Shown: in pieces, positions 41,895-50,651 of the stretch
How positions within the stretch are numbered: position 1 is the stretch's first letter
How the letters are laid out: the number at the start of each line of letters is the position of its first letter
Assembly: GCA_963839995.1 (NCBI GenBank)
Contig: CAWIXH010000021.1
Coordinates: forward strand, 1 to 64,000
Length of the DNA stretch: 64,000 nt
Direction of reading: 5' to 3'
Source of the DNA: CAWIUB01 sp963839995
Lineage (GTDB): Bacteria; Actinomycetota; Actinomycetes; Mycobacteriales; Jatrophihabitantaceae
The notes under the pieces: model-generated
The model's input: only the letters and a program-made list of their open reading frames with translations
What the model was told of the DNA's origin: nothing
The model's database searches: none
Translations under genes and position numbers: made by a program

Positions 41895-42013
41895 CGCTGC
41901 CCCCCTGCGGACGGCTCAGCCGAGTTGTTCGACCTGGCATGCGCCCAGGCGCGCCGGTGGTCGAACAAGTCGCATGAGCTGGGGGAGGACGCGAGCGTGA
42001 CCGGCGCGCTCAT
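41872..42013. repeat. 23-bp direct duplication flanking an inserted palindrome
   Basis: A perfect 23-bp repeat (41872-41894 and 41991-42013) surrounds 96 bp that hold repeat copy A3. The repeated bases are the first 23 of the E1-beta gene on the minus strand. The outer copy retains an ATG overlapping the E1-alpha stop as ATGA, the arrangement expected before insertion; translation from it would run 43 codons and stop at the present start. Confidence 0.85.
41921..41972. repeat. Palindromic repeat family A, copy 3
   Basis: A 52-bp element: 14-bp arms (41921-41934 and 41959-41972) with one mismatch and a 24-base centre rich in GCGCC. The left arm is identical to that of copy 2. It sits inside the 96-bp insert within the E1-alpha/E1-beta junction. 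Confidence 0.9.
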
Positions 42014-43152
42014 GACGCCTCCTCGAACTTGTCGAGGTAGGCGGCGAACGCGTCACGCTGCTCGCGCAGCTCCTCGGTCAATTCGACGTGGACGTGGTCG
42101 AAGACCGAGAGGGGTCCGGGGTCGGGCAGCGCCCGGCAGCCGGCCCGCAGGTGCTCGGCCAGCGCCTCGGAGTCGTCATCGACCTTGTCGAAGAAGTCGC
42201 TGCCCACGTTGGCGTGCCGGGTGAGGTAGGCGCGCACTCGGGCGATGGGGTCCCGGAGTTTCCACGTCTCGAGCTCGGCGCCGAGCCGGTACCGCGTCGG
42301 ATCGTCGGACGTGGTGTGCGCCCCCATCCGGTAGGTGAACGCTTCGATCAGCGTCGGCCCCTGGCCGCTGCGGGCTAGATCAAGCGACTTGCGGGTGACC
42401 GCGAGGCTGGCCAGCACGTCGTTGCCGTCGATACGGACGCCGGGGAACCCGAAGCCGCGTGCGCGCTGATAGAGCGGCACTCGGGTCTGGGTGGTGACTG
42501 GTGCCGAGATGGCCCACTGGTTGTTCTGGCAGAAGTAGACGACCGGCAGGTTGTCGGCCGAGGCCCAGACGAAGGACTCGTTCACATCACCCTGACTGGA
42601 TGCGCCGTCACCGAAGAACGCCAGCACGGCCGTGTCGCGTTCCGCATCGCCGGTGCCGACCGCGCCGTCGCGCATGACGCCCATCGCGTAACCCGCGGCG
42701 TGCAGGGTCTGCGCGCCGATGACGATGGTGTAGAGGTTGAAGTTGTTGTCGTTGGGGTTCCACCCGCCGAGGTTCGTGCCGCGAAACAGTCCCAGCAGGA
42801 CCAGCGGGTCAACGTCGCGGCACAGTGCTACCCCGTGCTCGCGGTAGGTGGGGAAGGCCATGTCCTGGTTGCGCAGTGCCCGCCCGGCGCCGACCTGAGC
42901 CCCTTCCTGGCCGAGCAGGGAGGCCCACAGTCCCAGTTCGCCCTGCCGCTGCAGCGCCACCGCTTCCGTGTCGACCCGTCTGGCCCGCACCAGGTCTCGG
43001 TATAGCCCGGCGATCTCCTCGTCGCTGATGTCCAGCGGATAGTCCGGGTGCTCGACGCGTACGCCCTCTGGCGTCAGCAGCTGCACCATGTCCGGCTCGG
43101 GCTCGACGGCCGCAGCCGCGTGCGTCGGTGGCGCCTCGGTGGCAGCGCTCAT
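42010..43152 (-). CDS. bkdA1: 2-oxoacid dehydrogenase E1 component, alpha subunit
   Basis: A 380-residue TPP enzyme subunit. The TPP/Mg motif is FFGDGASSQGDVNESF ... NNQWAI, preceded by GELGLWASLLGQEGAQVGAG and FPTYREHGVALCRDVD. Phosphorylation-loop region TYRMGAHTTSDDPTRYR is present. The sequence of alpha and beta subunits with a single-lipoyl E2 fits the branched-chain type rather than the actinobacterial homodimeric pyruvate E1. ATG at 43152 with GAGGAG six bases upstream; first gene of the minus-strand operon. Confidence 0.93.
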   Translation of the reverse strand: MSAATEAPPTHAAAAVEPEPDMVQLLTPEGVRVEHPDYPLDISDEEIAGLYRDLVRARRVDTEAVALQRQGELGLWASLLGQEGAQVGAGRALRNQDMAFPTYREHGVALCRDVDPLVLLGLFRGTNLGGWNPNDNNFNLYTIVIGAQTLHAAGYAMGVMRDGAVGTGDAERDTAVLAFFGDGASSQGDVNESFVWASADNLPVVYFCQNNQWAISAPVTTQTRVPLYQRARGFGFPGVRIDGNDVLASLAVTRKSLDLARSGQGPTLIEAFTYRMGAHTTSDDPTRYRLGAELETWKLRDPIARVRAYLTRHANVGSDFFDKVDDDSEALAEHLRAGCRALPDPGPLSVFDHVHVELTEELREQRDAFAAYLDKFEEAS

Positions 43153-43231
43153 GCAGACACTCCTCGCGTCACGGCCGCTGGAGTGGGGTTGCCACACCGC
43201 GCGTCCTCAGGCGACATGCTGGCTACTCGTA

Positions 43232-43250
43232 GGTACAGGGGTGGTGTACC
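43232..43250. promoter_or_regulatory. Operator-like inverted repeat upstream of E1-alpha
   Basis: GGTACA-GGGGTGG-TGTACC, perfect 6-bp arms, 80 bp upstream of the operon's first ATG. Candidate binding site for the operon's regulator, which is not identified here. Confidence 0.4.
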
Positions 43251-43300
43251 GCCGAATTACCCAGGGGTTCCTACCATATCCGGGTCGTGGCGCCTGTGCC

Positions 43301-45280
43301 TCAGGCAGCGAGTTCGTCGGGGAGCGGTTCGTCGTGGACGACGGCCAACCGCGATACGGCGCGGGTGAGCGTGACGTATAGGCGGCGCAGACCGGCGGCG
43401 CGGGTCGGCTCGGCCGCGACGATCTGTGCGGGCTCGACCAGGACCACGGAATCGAACTCCAGGCCGTTGGCCTCGGACGCCGCAACGACCGCGATCTGCG
43501 GGTCGTCGCCGCGCTCGATCGGCTCAGCGGAGATGCCCGCCATGGCGAGCTCGCGCAGGACGGGGGCCGCAGCGCCGTCCGGGACGATCACCCCGAGCGA
43601 ACCCTCGATCGCCGCGAAGGCGCGCACCGTCGCGACTAGCTCGGCCGCGGCGACGAATCGCAAGGCCCCCGCGCCGCCGCGCACGGACGTGGCGGGCGGG
43701 ACGTCGGCGGCCACGTGTGGCAGCAGCCGGTTGGCTGCCTCAAGCACCTCGCCGGGTACCCGATAGCCGACGGTCAGCGGCCGCACCTCGGCGCCGTCGT
43801 GACCGAGGTGGCGCAGGGTCACCGGCCACGAGCCGGGCGCCCACGGTGCGGTGGCCTGCGCCAGATCTCCCAGCACGGTCACGGACCCGAGCGGGCATCG
43901 CCGGGCAACGGCCCGGCATTGCATGGGTGACAAGTCCTGCGCCTCGTCCACCACGGCGTGCACGTACGAGGGTGTGCCGTCGAGCATGCCGACCAGCTCG
44001 TCGATCAGGACGGTGTCGGCTCCCGTCCAGTGGGCCGTGCGCACCGAGCGTGGCGTGATCGGCCAGTTCAGCAGGGCACGCTCTTCGTCATTGAGGGTCG
44101 TCGCCGAGGAGCGCCGCAAGAACTGCTCATCGGTGTATAGCCGGGCCAGCAGCGCGGCCGCGTCCAGTGGCGGCCAGACCGTGTCGACGAACTCGCGCAC
44201 GGCGGTCGACCGGGCCACCTTCGCGGTCTCTGCGTCGCTCGGCGCGCCGCCCGAGTCCTCGCGCTGGCGGCGGACGTCCTCGGCCAGCTGCTGACGCAAC
44301 CGATCGCGGGCGATCGTCCACCGGATCCCGGCACGGCGCGTGTCATCGACGTAGCGCCGCAGCCGGTGCTCAGGCACCCGGTAGCGCTTCGTCCCTACGA
44401 TCGACACGACGTCTTCGACTGGGCGCCGGACGTGCGACTGCACGGCCCGGCGCAGCACATCGGCCATCCGGGCATCGCCCTTGAGAGTCGCTACCGCGGC
44501 GGACTCGGTCGCGCGCACCGGAACGTGCGCCACCAGCCCTTCCACCGTGGTCTGCTCGATGCCGCCCTCGCCGAGCGCCGGGAGCACCTGGCCGATGTAG
44601 TGCAGGAAGGCCTTGTTCGGCCCGATTACCAGCACGCCGGAGCGCCGCAACCGCTCGGGGTAGGTGTAGAGCAGATACGCCGCACGATGCAGGCCGACCG
44701 CGGTCTTTCCGGTACCCGGCGCACCCTGGATGCACAGCGACGTGTCCAGGTCGGCGCGCACCAGCTCGTCCTGGTCCGGCTGGATGGTGGCGACGATGTC
44801 GCGCATCGGCCCCACCCGGGGACGTTCGATCTCCTCGCGCAGCAGCCCCGACCGCAAACCGAGCACCTCGCCACGGTCGAGGTGCTCGTCCTCGAAGCTG
44901 GACAGGATCCCGGCATGGAAGCCGAACCGCCGGCGCAGCCGCACCCCCATCCGTTCGGCCGGCGTGGCCCGGTAGAACGCCCGCGCGATCGGCGCCCGCC
45001 AGTCGATGACGACGGGATCACCGTGCGGATCGCGAATGTGCCGGCGGCCGATGTGGAACGTCTCCGCGTCCCGGTCGGTGCGACCGAAGAACGCCGGAGC
45101 ATCGGGGTCGGCCGCAAGCGCCTTCAGCCGTTGGGCGCGCAGCGTGCCGAGGCTCTCGCTGGCCAGCGCATCGACGCCGTAGTCGGCGATGCCTCCGGCG
45201 CGCTGGCGCATGGCGTCCAGGCATTGCTCCGCAAAGTCGAGATGGGCGCGTTCCTCGAGGAGCCCCGGATCGTCGCTCAC
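43301..45280 (-). CDS. helD: HelD-type RNA polymerase-associated ATPase
   Basis: A 659-residue superfamily 1 motor. The N-terminal arm (about 1-60) is a coiled helix pair, followed by FFGRTDRDAETFHIGRRHI and VIDWRAPIARAFYRATP, both typical of HelD. Walker A is IQGAPGTGKTAVGLHRAAYL (Gly-Lys-Thr 191-193), Walker B VVDEAQDLSPMQC, and the late motif GLEFDSVVLVEP, then LYVTLTRAVSRL. HelD removes stalled RNA polymerase from DNA, and the actinobacterial relative HelR displaces rifamycins. GTG at 45280; apparently monocistronic, 148 bp upstream of the dehydrogenase operon on the same strand. Confidence 0.87.
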   Translation of the reverse strand: MSDDPGLLEERAHLDFAEQCLDAMRQRAGGIADYGVDALASESLGTLRAQRLKALAADPDAPAFFGRTDRDAETFHIGRRHIRDPHGDPVVIDWRAPIARAFYRATPAERMGVRLRRRFGFHAGILSSFEDEHLDRGEVLGLRSGLLREEIERPRVGPMRDIVATIQPDQDELVRADLDTSLCIQGAPGTGKTAVGLHRAAYLLYTYPERLRRSGVLVIGPNKAFLHYIGQVLPALGEGGIEQTTVEGLVAHVPVRATESAAVATLKGDARMADVLRRAVQSHVRRPVEDVVSIVGTKRYRVPEHRLRRYVDDTRRAGIRWTIARDRLRQQLAEDVRRQREDSGGAPSDAETAKVARSTAVREFVDTVWPPLDAAALLARLYTDEQFLRRSSATTLNDEERALLNWPITPRSVRTAHWTGADTVLIDELVGMLDGTPSYVHAVVDEAQDLSPMQCRAVARRCPLGSVTVLGDLAQATAPWAPGSWPVTLRHLGHDGAEVRPLTVGYRVPGEVLEAANRLLPHVAADVPPATSVRGGAGALRFVAAAELVATVRAFAAIEGSLGVIVPDGAAAPVLRELAMAGISAEPIERGDDPQIAVVAASEANGLEFDSVVLVEPAQIVAAEPTRAAGLRRLYVTLTRAVSRLAVVHDEPLPDELAA

Positions 45281-45444
45281 GATTGTTCAACGTTACCGGC
45301 GGCGGCAACCGGATTCCGGACCGTCAGGCCGCGGCCAACTTGGCCCCTGAGCAGGTTCGGCGGCGGCGTGTCGCCCTGCACAGGGGCCACGTTGAACCCA
45401 CCCGCTGCTGTTGACCAACGTCTCAGGCCTGCCATGCTTCGAGG

Positions 45445-45990
45445 GTGAGCGAACCGCAGGCAGCGCATAAGCAGGCGCCGCCGGTCAACTGGAAGCGCCG
45501 ATTCATCGTCGGCAGTGTCGCCGTGGTCCTGCTCGTGATCGGTTTCTTCATCGTCCGCGCCTTCCTGCCGCGGTGGTGGGCCCAGCGGGTCGGATCGCAG
45601 GTCGGCCGCAGCTTCGCGGGCGGCATCTGGTGGGGGTTGTTCTACGGCATCATCTTTACGCTCGTGCCGCTGCTGATCGCCTGGCAGGCCGTCCGCAGAC
45701 GGTGGAGCATCCCGACCCGGATCGTGATCGTCGCCGCCGCCCTGCTCGTCGCCGCCCCGAACCTGATGACCCTCGGCATCGTCCTCGGCAGCGGCAACGC
45801 CGCGCACGCCGGTCAGCGCATCCTCGACGTCGACGCGCCAGCGTTTCGCGGAGCGTCCCTGATCGGCGCGATCTGCGCGGTTGGGTTCGCCTGTTTCCTG
45901 TGGTTCCTGGTCTGGTCGCGTCGGCGCCGCAAGATCCAGATCGACAAACTGAAGGGTGCGGCCCGCCAGCGAGACGCGGAGACGACTTGA
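45445..45990 (+). CDS. Membrane protein, permease-like, unknown function
   Basis: A 181-residue protein with four predicted transmembrane helices (FIVGSVAVVLLVIGFFIVRA, then GLFYGIIFTLVPLLIAW and two more) and short basic loops ending RRRRKIQIDKLKGAARQR. GTG at 45445. The stop overlaps the TTG start of the glycoside hydrolase, so expression is coupled, but a functional link is not evident. Confidence 0.75.
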   Translation: MSEPQAAHKQAPPVNWKRRFIVGSVAVVLLVIGFFIVRAFLPRWWAQRVGSQVGRSFAGGIWWGLFYGIIFTLVPLLIAWQAVRRRWSIPTRIVIVAAALLVAAPNLMTLGIVLGSGNAAHAGQRILDVDAPAFRGASLIGAICAVGFACFLWFLVWSRRRRKIQIDKLKGAARQRDAETT

Positions 45991-48668
45991 CGCCGCGCCA
46001 CGCTGCCGACGGCGCCGCGTTCCACCACGGTGTCGAGCGGGCGCGGCTGGCTGAGTCCCCGGGATCGACCACCCGGTGGCGGATGTGGGGACCGTATCTG
46101 GCGGGGCGGCAATGGGGCACCGTCCGGGAGGATTACTCGGCTGACGGGGACGCATGGTCCTACTTCCCGTTCGAGCACTCGCATGCCCGTGCCTACCGGT
46201 GGGGCGAGGATGGGCTGGGCGGGATATGCGACCGGTTCGGCTTCCTGAACGTCGGCCTCGCGCTGTGGAACGGCCACGATCCGGTGCTCAAGGAACGGCT
46301 GTTCGGGCTGACCAACGGCGAGGGCAACCACGGCGAAGACGTCAAGGAGTACTGGTGGCCAATCGACGGCACGCCGACACATTCGTGGATGACCTGGCTG
46401 TACCGCTACCCGCAGGCGGCGTTCCCGTATCAGCAGCTGCGGGACGAGAATGCCCGGCGGAGCAAGGACGAACGCGAATACGAGCTGGCAGACACTGGCG
46501 TGCTGGCCGACGATCGGTTCTTCGACGTCACGATCACCTATGCCAAGGCCGCGCCCGACGACATCTGCATGGTGATCGCGGTGACCAACCACGGCCCAGA
46601 CGCGGCCCCGCTGGATGTGCTACCGCAGCTGTGGTTTCGCAACACCTGGGTGTGGGGTCGCGACGATCGGCGTCCGTCGCTGCGCCGCATTGACCCGCAA
46701 CACCTGGCGGCGGTGAACTGCGACGCGGTGGAGTCCGAGCACGAATTCCTCGGCCGGTACGTGCTCGCCGCCGAGGGCTCGCCGCAGGTGCTTGTCTGCG
46801 AGAACGAGACCAACGCGGTCGCACTGTTCGGCACTGCGCAGAACACGACCCGCTACACCAAGGACGGCATCAACGATCGCGTCGTGCACGGCGAGGAATC
46901 CGCTGTTGACACCGATGGGCCGGGTACCAAGGCCGCGTTCTGGTACCGGTTCGAGTCCGTGGCCGCTGGTGCGACAGTGACGATTCGGCTGCGGCTGTCG
47001 CAGAGCGAGCCGGACGAGGAGACGTTCGGCCCAGGCTTCGCCGCGGTCCTCGACAACCGCCGCGATGAGGCAGACGAGTTCTACGCGGGCGTCCTGCCGG
47101 AGCACCTTGACGACGAGGAGCGCGCCATCGCGCGGCGCGCGTTTGCCGGACTGCTGTGGGGAAAGCAGCTGTACCGCTACGGCGTCGAGGAGTGGCTTGA
47201 CGGCGACCCGGCCGAGCCGTTGTCACCGCCGCAGCGGCGGCGTGCACGCAACTGCTCCTGGCGTCATCTCGCGCTGGCGGACGTTATCTCCATGCCTGAT
47301 GAGTGGGAGTACCCGTGGTTCGCGGCTTGGGACCTGGCCTTCCACTGCGTGGCGCTGGCGCACGTCGACCCCGACTTCGCCAAGGAGCAGCTGCTGTTGC
47401 TCTGGCGCGAGTGGGCGATGCATCCCGACGGCCAATTGCCTGCCTACGAATGGGCATTCGGCGACGTCAACCCTCCGGTGCATGCCTGGGCCGCGTGGCA
47501 CGTCTACCTCGTCGATGGACGGCACGACACCGACTTCCTGCTGCGGATGTGCACCAAGCTGCTGCTGAACTTCGGCTGGTGGGTGAACCGCAAGGATCCC
47601 GACGGCTCGAACCTGTTCGAGGGTGGCTTCCTCGGCATGGACAACATCGGGCTGTTCGACCGCTCCGCCCCACCCCCTGCTGGATATCGGCTGGAACAGT
47701 CCGATGCGACGAGTTGGATGGCCTTCTACTGCCTGCAGCTGCTGCAGATCTGCATCGAACTCGGCCGCACCGTCGACGCCTGGGACGACCTCGCCACCAA
47801 GTTCCTCGAGCACTTCCTGGGGATCGCACACGCGATGCAGCAGTTCGGCTCGCAGAACGTCACGCTCTGGGACGAGGACGATGGCTTCTACTATGACGTG
47901 CTGATCCGGCCCGACGGGACGTACCAGCGGCTGCGGGTGCGGTCGATGGTCGGCCTGTTGCCGCTGCTCGCAGCCGGCGCACCGCCCGACGACGTCTTCG
48001 ACCAGCTTCCCGACTTCACCGCCCGGCTTACCTGGTTGCAAGAACGGCGCCCCGACCGCTGGGCGGACTGCTGCAGCGTTGGCCCTGACGGTCACCACAT
48101 CTTGCTGTCCCTGATCGACCCGGACAAGCTGCGCCGGTTGCTGCCGCGCATGTTCGACAACGCGGAATTCCTTTCTCCATATGGGATTCGTTCGCTGTCT
48201 GCCGCGTACCACGACTCGTACACGACCGACGTCAATGGGCAGTCGATGACCATCGACTACGAGCCGGGGGAGTCCCGCAGTGGCCTGTTCGGCGGCAATT
48301 CGAACTGGCGCGGGCCGATCTGGATCCCCGTCAACGTCCTACTAGCGGACGCGTTGCGGACCTACGCCGGCTACTTGACCAAGGAGACGGTCGAGATCCC
48401 GGCGGGCTCCGGGAATCACGTAACGCTCGCCCAGGCCGCGGACGAGATCGATCAACGGCTGGTCGCGCTGTTCCGCCGCGACGCTTCGGGACGACGGCCG
48501 TCCGACGGCACACGCATCGAAGCATCGGATTCGCCGGTGTGGCGTGACCACGTCACGTTCAGCGAGTACTTCGACGGCGACACCGGTGAGGGCCTGGGCG
48601 CCAGCCACCAGACCGGCTGGACCGCGCTCGTCGCGCACCTGCTGTGCCGCCCGCCAGCCGCCGGTTGA
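45987..48668 (+). CDS. GH63/MGH1-type glycoside hydrolase
   Basis: An 893-residue cytoplasmic protein. The N-terminal beta-rich region starts RWRMWGPYLAGRQWGTVRED and contains EHSHARAYRWGEDGL. The C-terminal (alpha/alpha)6 barrel has EWEYPWFAAWDLAFHCVALA, LPAYEWAFGDVNPPVHAWA, FEGGFLGMDNIGLFDRS, and SGLFGGNSNWRGPIWIPVN, the mannosylglycerate hydrolase/glucosidase MGH1-like layout with acidic residues in the expected places. Likely substrate is a short glucoside such as mannosyl- or glucosylglycerate or an oligosaccharide; not determined. TTG start at 45987 overlaps the preceding stop as TTGA. Confidence 0.88.
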   Translation: MTPRHAADGAAFHHGVERARLAESPGSTTRWRMWGPYLAGRQWGTVREDYSADGDAWSYFPFEHSHARAYRWGEDGLGGICDRFGFLNVGLALWNGHDPVLKERLFGLTNGEGNHGEDVKEYWWPIDGTPTHSWMTWLYRYPQAAFPYQQLRDENARRSKDEREYELADTGVLADDRFFDVTITYAKAAPDDICMVIAVTNHGPDAAPLDVLPQLWFRNTWVWGRDDRRPSLRRIDPQHLAAVNCDAVESEHEFLGRYVLAAEGSPQVLVCENETNAVALFGTAQNTTRYTKDGINDRVVHGEESAVDTDGPGTKAAFWYRFESVAAGATVTIRLRLSQSEPDEETFGPGFAAVLDNRRDEADEFYAGVLPEHLDDEERAIARRAFAGLLWGKQLYRYGVEEWLDGDPAEPLSPPQRRRARNCSWRHLALADVISMPDEWEYPWFAAWDLAFHCVALAHVDPDFAKEQLLLLWREWAMHPDGQLPAYEWAFGDVNPPVHAWAAWHVYLVDGRHDTDFLLRMCTKLLLNFGWWVNRKDPDGSNLFEGGFLGMDNIGLFDRSAPPPAGYRLEQSDATSWMAFYCLQLLQICIELGRTVDAWDDLATKFLEHFLGIAHAMQQFGSQNVTLWDEDDGFYYDVLIRPDGTYQRLRVRSMVGLLPLLAAGAPPDDVFDQLPDFTARLTWLQERRPDRWADCCSVGPDGHHILLSLIDPDKLRRLLPRMFDNAEFLSPYGIRSLSAAYHDSYTTDVNGQSMTIDYEPGESRSGLFGGNSNWRGPIWIPVNVLLADALRTYAGYLTKETVEIPAGSGNHVTLAQAADEIDQRLVALFRRDASGRRPSDGTRIEASDSPVWRDHVTFSEYFDGDTGEGLGASHQTGWTALVAHLLCRPPAAG

Positions 48669-48733
48669 TCACGTTCCCCAGGATTGGTCGCTGACGGCGC
48701 CCCACAACGTCGAATGGCGGGGAAGACGTGATC
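48667..48733. terminator. Inverted repeat between convergent genes
   Basis: GATCACGT-TCCCC (48667-48679) can pair with GGGGA-AG-ACGTGATC (48719-48733), near-perfect arms with a 39-base loop. It spans the gap between the hydrolase stop and the convergent serA stop, so a bidirectional terminator is likely. Confidence 0.55.
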
Positions 48734-48740
48734 GGCGCTG

Positions 48741-49952
48741 TCAGGACAGCACCCGCATCCGGATCGACTCCGGCAGCGCGCGCAGCTCGCCGAGCATCTG
48801 CTCGGTGTACGGCGACCCGGTGTCGGTGACCACGTAGCCGACCGCGCCGCGCGTCCCCAGCAACTCGGACTCGATGTTCACCTTGTGGTCGGCGAGCACC
48901 CCATTGATCGTGGCAAGGGCACCGGGGACGTTGCGGTGCATGAGTAGCAGCCGGTGCGTGCCCGGCATCTGGGGCAGCACGATCGCTGGGAGGTTCACGC
49001 TCGTGGCCGTCGACCCGTCCAGAACGAAGTCGCGGAACTTGCCAGCGACGAACCGGCCGATATCCTGCTGCGCCTCCTCGGTCGACCCGCCGATGTGCGG
49101 GGTGAGGATGACGTTCGGCAGGCCGCGCAGCTCGGAGACGAACTCGTCACCGCGCCGCTTCGGCTCGTCCGGGAAGACGTCGACCGCGGCGCCGGCGATG
49201 TGCCCGGACTCGATGTACCGGCGCAGCGCCGCGTAGTCGACGACGAATCCGCGCGAGAGGTTGAGGAACAGGCTGCCGGCAGGCATAGCGGCGAACTCGT
49301 CCTGTCCGAAGAAGTTGTTGTTGGACGTGCGGCCGTCGACGTGCAGTGTCACAACATCGGACTGCGTCAGCAGCTCGGGGAGTGAGTCGCACCGTCGAGC
49401 GTTGCCGAGAGCCAGTCGGTCGGCAGTATCGAAGAACACCACCCGCATGCCGAGGCTTTCGGCAAGCACCGACAGCTGGGTGCCGATGTTGCCGTAGCCG
49501 ACGATGCCCAGCGTCCGGCCGCGCACTTCGTGGGCGCCCTTGGCCGACTTGTCCCACACGCCGGCATGCATGAGCAGGTTCTTCTCCGCGAGCCGTCTAG
49601 TCAAGGCGACGATCTCGCTGATCGCCAGCTCGACGACGCTGCGGGTGTTGGAGTACGGAGCGTTGAACACGGTGACGCCGCGCTCGGCGGCCCCGTCCAG
49701 GTCGATCTGGTTGGTGCCGATGCAGAACGCGCCGATCGCGATCAGTTCCGGAGCGGCGTCGAGCACGCGTTGCGTGACGTGGGTCTTGGACCGGATGCCG
49801 AGCATCGAGACATCCGCGATCTGCTCGACGAGCTCGTTCTCGTCAAGGGCACGCTCGAGGGTGCGCACCTCGAAGCCGCTGGAGCGCAGAATGCCCGCCG
49901 CGTCGGGATGGATCTGCTCGAGCAGCAGCACACGCAAGGGGGTGTCGGGCAC
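48741..49952 (-). CDS. serA: D-3-phosphoglycerate dehydrogenase with ACT domain
   Basis: First enzyme of serine synthesis. The 403-residue length and the order (substrate domain, NAD domain, ACT domain directly after) match the short E. coli-type SerA rather than the long actinobacterial form with an intervening domain. Motifs: IGAFCIGTNQIDLDGAAERG, the Rossmann loop LGIVGYGNIGTQLSVLAESL, NLSRGFVVDYAALRRYI, catalytic His in TPHIGGSTEEAQ. The ACT domain (MHRNVPGALATINGVLADHK) allows serine feedback. GTG at 49952. A gene for the opposing serine dehydratase is also in the window. Confidence 0.95.
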   Translation of the reverse strand: MPDTPLRVLLLEQIHPDAAGILRSSGFEVRTLERALDENELVEQIADVSMLGIRSKTHVTQRVLDAAPELIAIGAFCIGTNQIDLDGAAERGVTVFNAPYSNTRSVVELAISEIVALTRRLAEKNLLMHAGVWDKSAKGAHEVRGRTLGIVGYGNIGTQLSVLAESLGMRVVFFDTADRLALGNARRCDSLPELLTQSDVVTLHVDGRTSNNNFFGQDEFAAMPAGSLFLNLSRGFVVDYAALRRYIESGHIAGAAVDVFPDEPKRRGDEFVSELRGLPNVILTPHIGGSTEEAQQDIGRFVAGKFRDFVLDGSTATSVNLPAIVLPQMPGTHRLLLMHRNVPGALATINGVLADHKVNIESELLGTRGAVGYVVTDTGSPYTEQMLGELRALPESIRMRVLS

Positions 49953-50049
49953 GTGAGGTCCTTCGCTAGCAACTTCTGTCGACGGGGCCCATGAGCGACC
50001 GCCCAGCCAATTCTAGATGCCGGGAGGGCGCCGATTTCGTCACGACCGC

Positions 50050-50571
50050 TCAGGCGGTGGCCAGCGGGCGGCTGATGCCGATGCCTCCCAACGTCGTCGC
50101 GCCGTAACGGGCCTTCTCCTTGGCTAGGTCGAGGGGACGCACACCCATCGACTGGCGCGCCGTATCGTCCAGTAGGTCGGCCGGGATGATCCAGGCGAGC
50201 TCGAACTCCAGCCCGTCCGGGTCCTTGCCGTACAGGGACTTCGTCGTCCCGTGGTCGGACGCCCCGACGAGCGCACCGGCCTCGGCGAGCCGTTTCGCCA
50301 GCTGCTCCAGGTCGTCGAGCGTGTCGACCTCCCAGGCCAGGTGGTACAGGCCGACACTGGTCCGCCCGGCACCGGAATCACCGGCTTGTGCGCCGATCTG
50401 GAACAGGCCCAGGTCGTGGTCGTTCGTGGAGCCTGCGGCGCGCAGGAACGCGGCGCCGGGTATGACCCCGTATTCGGTGATCCGGCGGAACCCGAGCACC
50501 TCGTAGAACTCGACGCTGCGCGCCACGTCGCGTACGTACAGCACCGCGTGGTTGAGCCGGTGAATTGCCAT
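50050..50571 (-). CDS. VOC-family (glyoxalase/dioxygenase) protein
   Basis: A 173-residue vicinal oxygen chelate protein with paired beta-alpha-beta modules. Metal ligands appear intact: His 8 in RLNHAVLYVRD, the His in GLYHLAWEVD and the Glu in GLEFELAWII, as in type I extradiol dioxygenase-like proteins. The ATG at 50571 has a perfect AAGGAGG ribosome site. It is divergent from a MarR gene with a shared palindrome, suggesting induction by an aromatic or electrophilic compound such as a quinone. Confidence 0.88.
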   Translation of the reverse strand: MAIHRLNHAVLYVRDVARSVEFYEVLGFRRITEYGVIPGAAFLRAAGSTNDHDLGLFQIGAQAGDSGAGRTSVGLYHLAWEVDTLDDLEQLAKRLAEAGALVGASDHGTTKSLYGKDPDGLEFELAWIIPADLLDDTARQSMGVRPLDLAKEKARYGATTLGGIGISRPLATA

Positions 50572-50602
50572 GATGACCTCCTTCTTCAAGCCTAGCATGA
50601 AG

Positions 50603-50614
50603 TTGAACGCTCAA
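50603..50614. promoter_or_regulatory. Candidate MarR operator
   Basis: TTGA-ACGC-TCAA lies midway between the divergent VOC and MarR genes. MarR proteins commonly bind short AT-rich palindromes in such positions. Arms are only four bases, so support is moderate. Confidence 0.45.
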
Positions 50615-50651
50615 TCATCGAAATTGACCTCTGTTCACCTATCCTCGTCTT

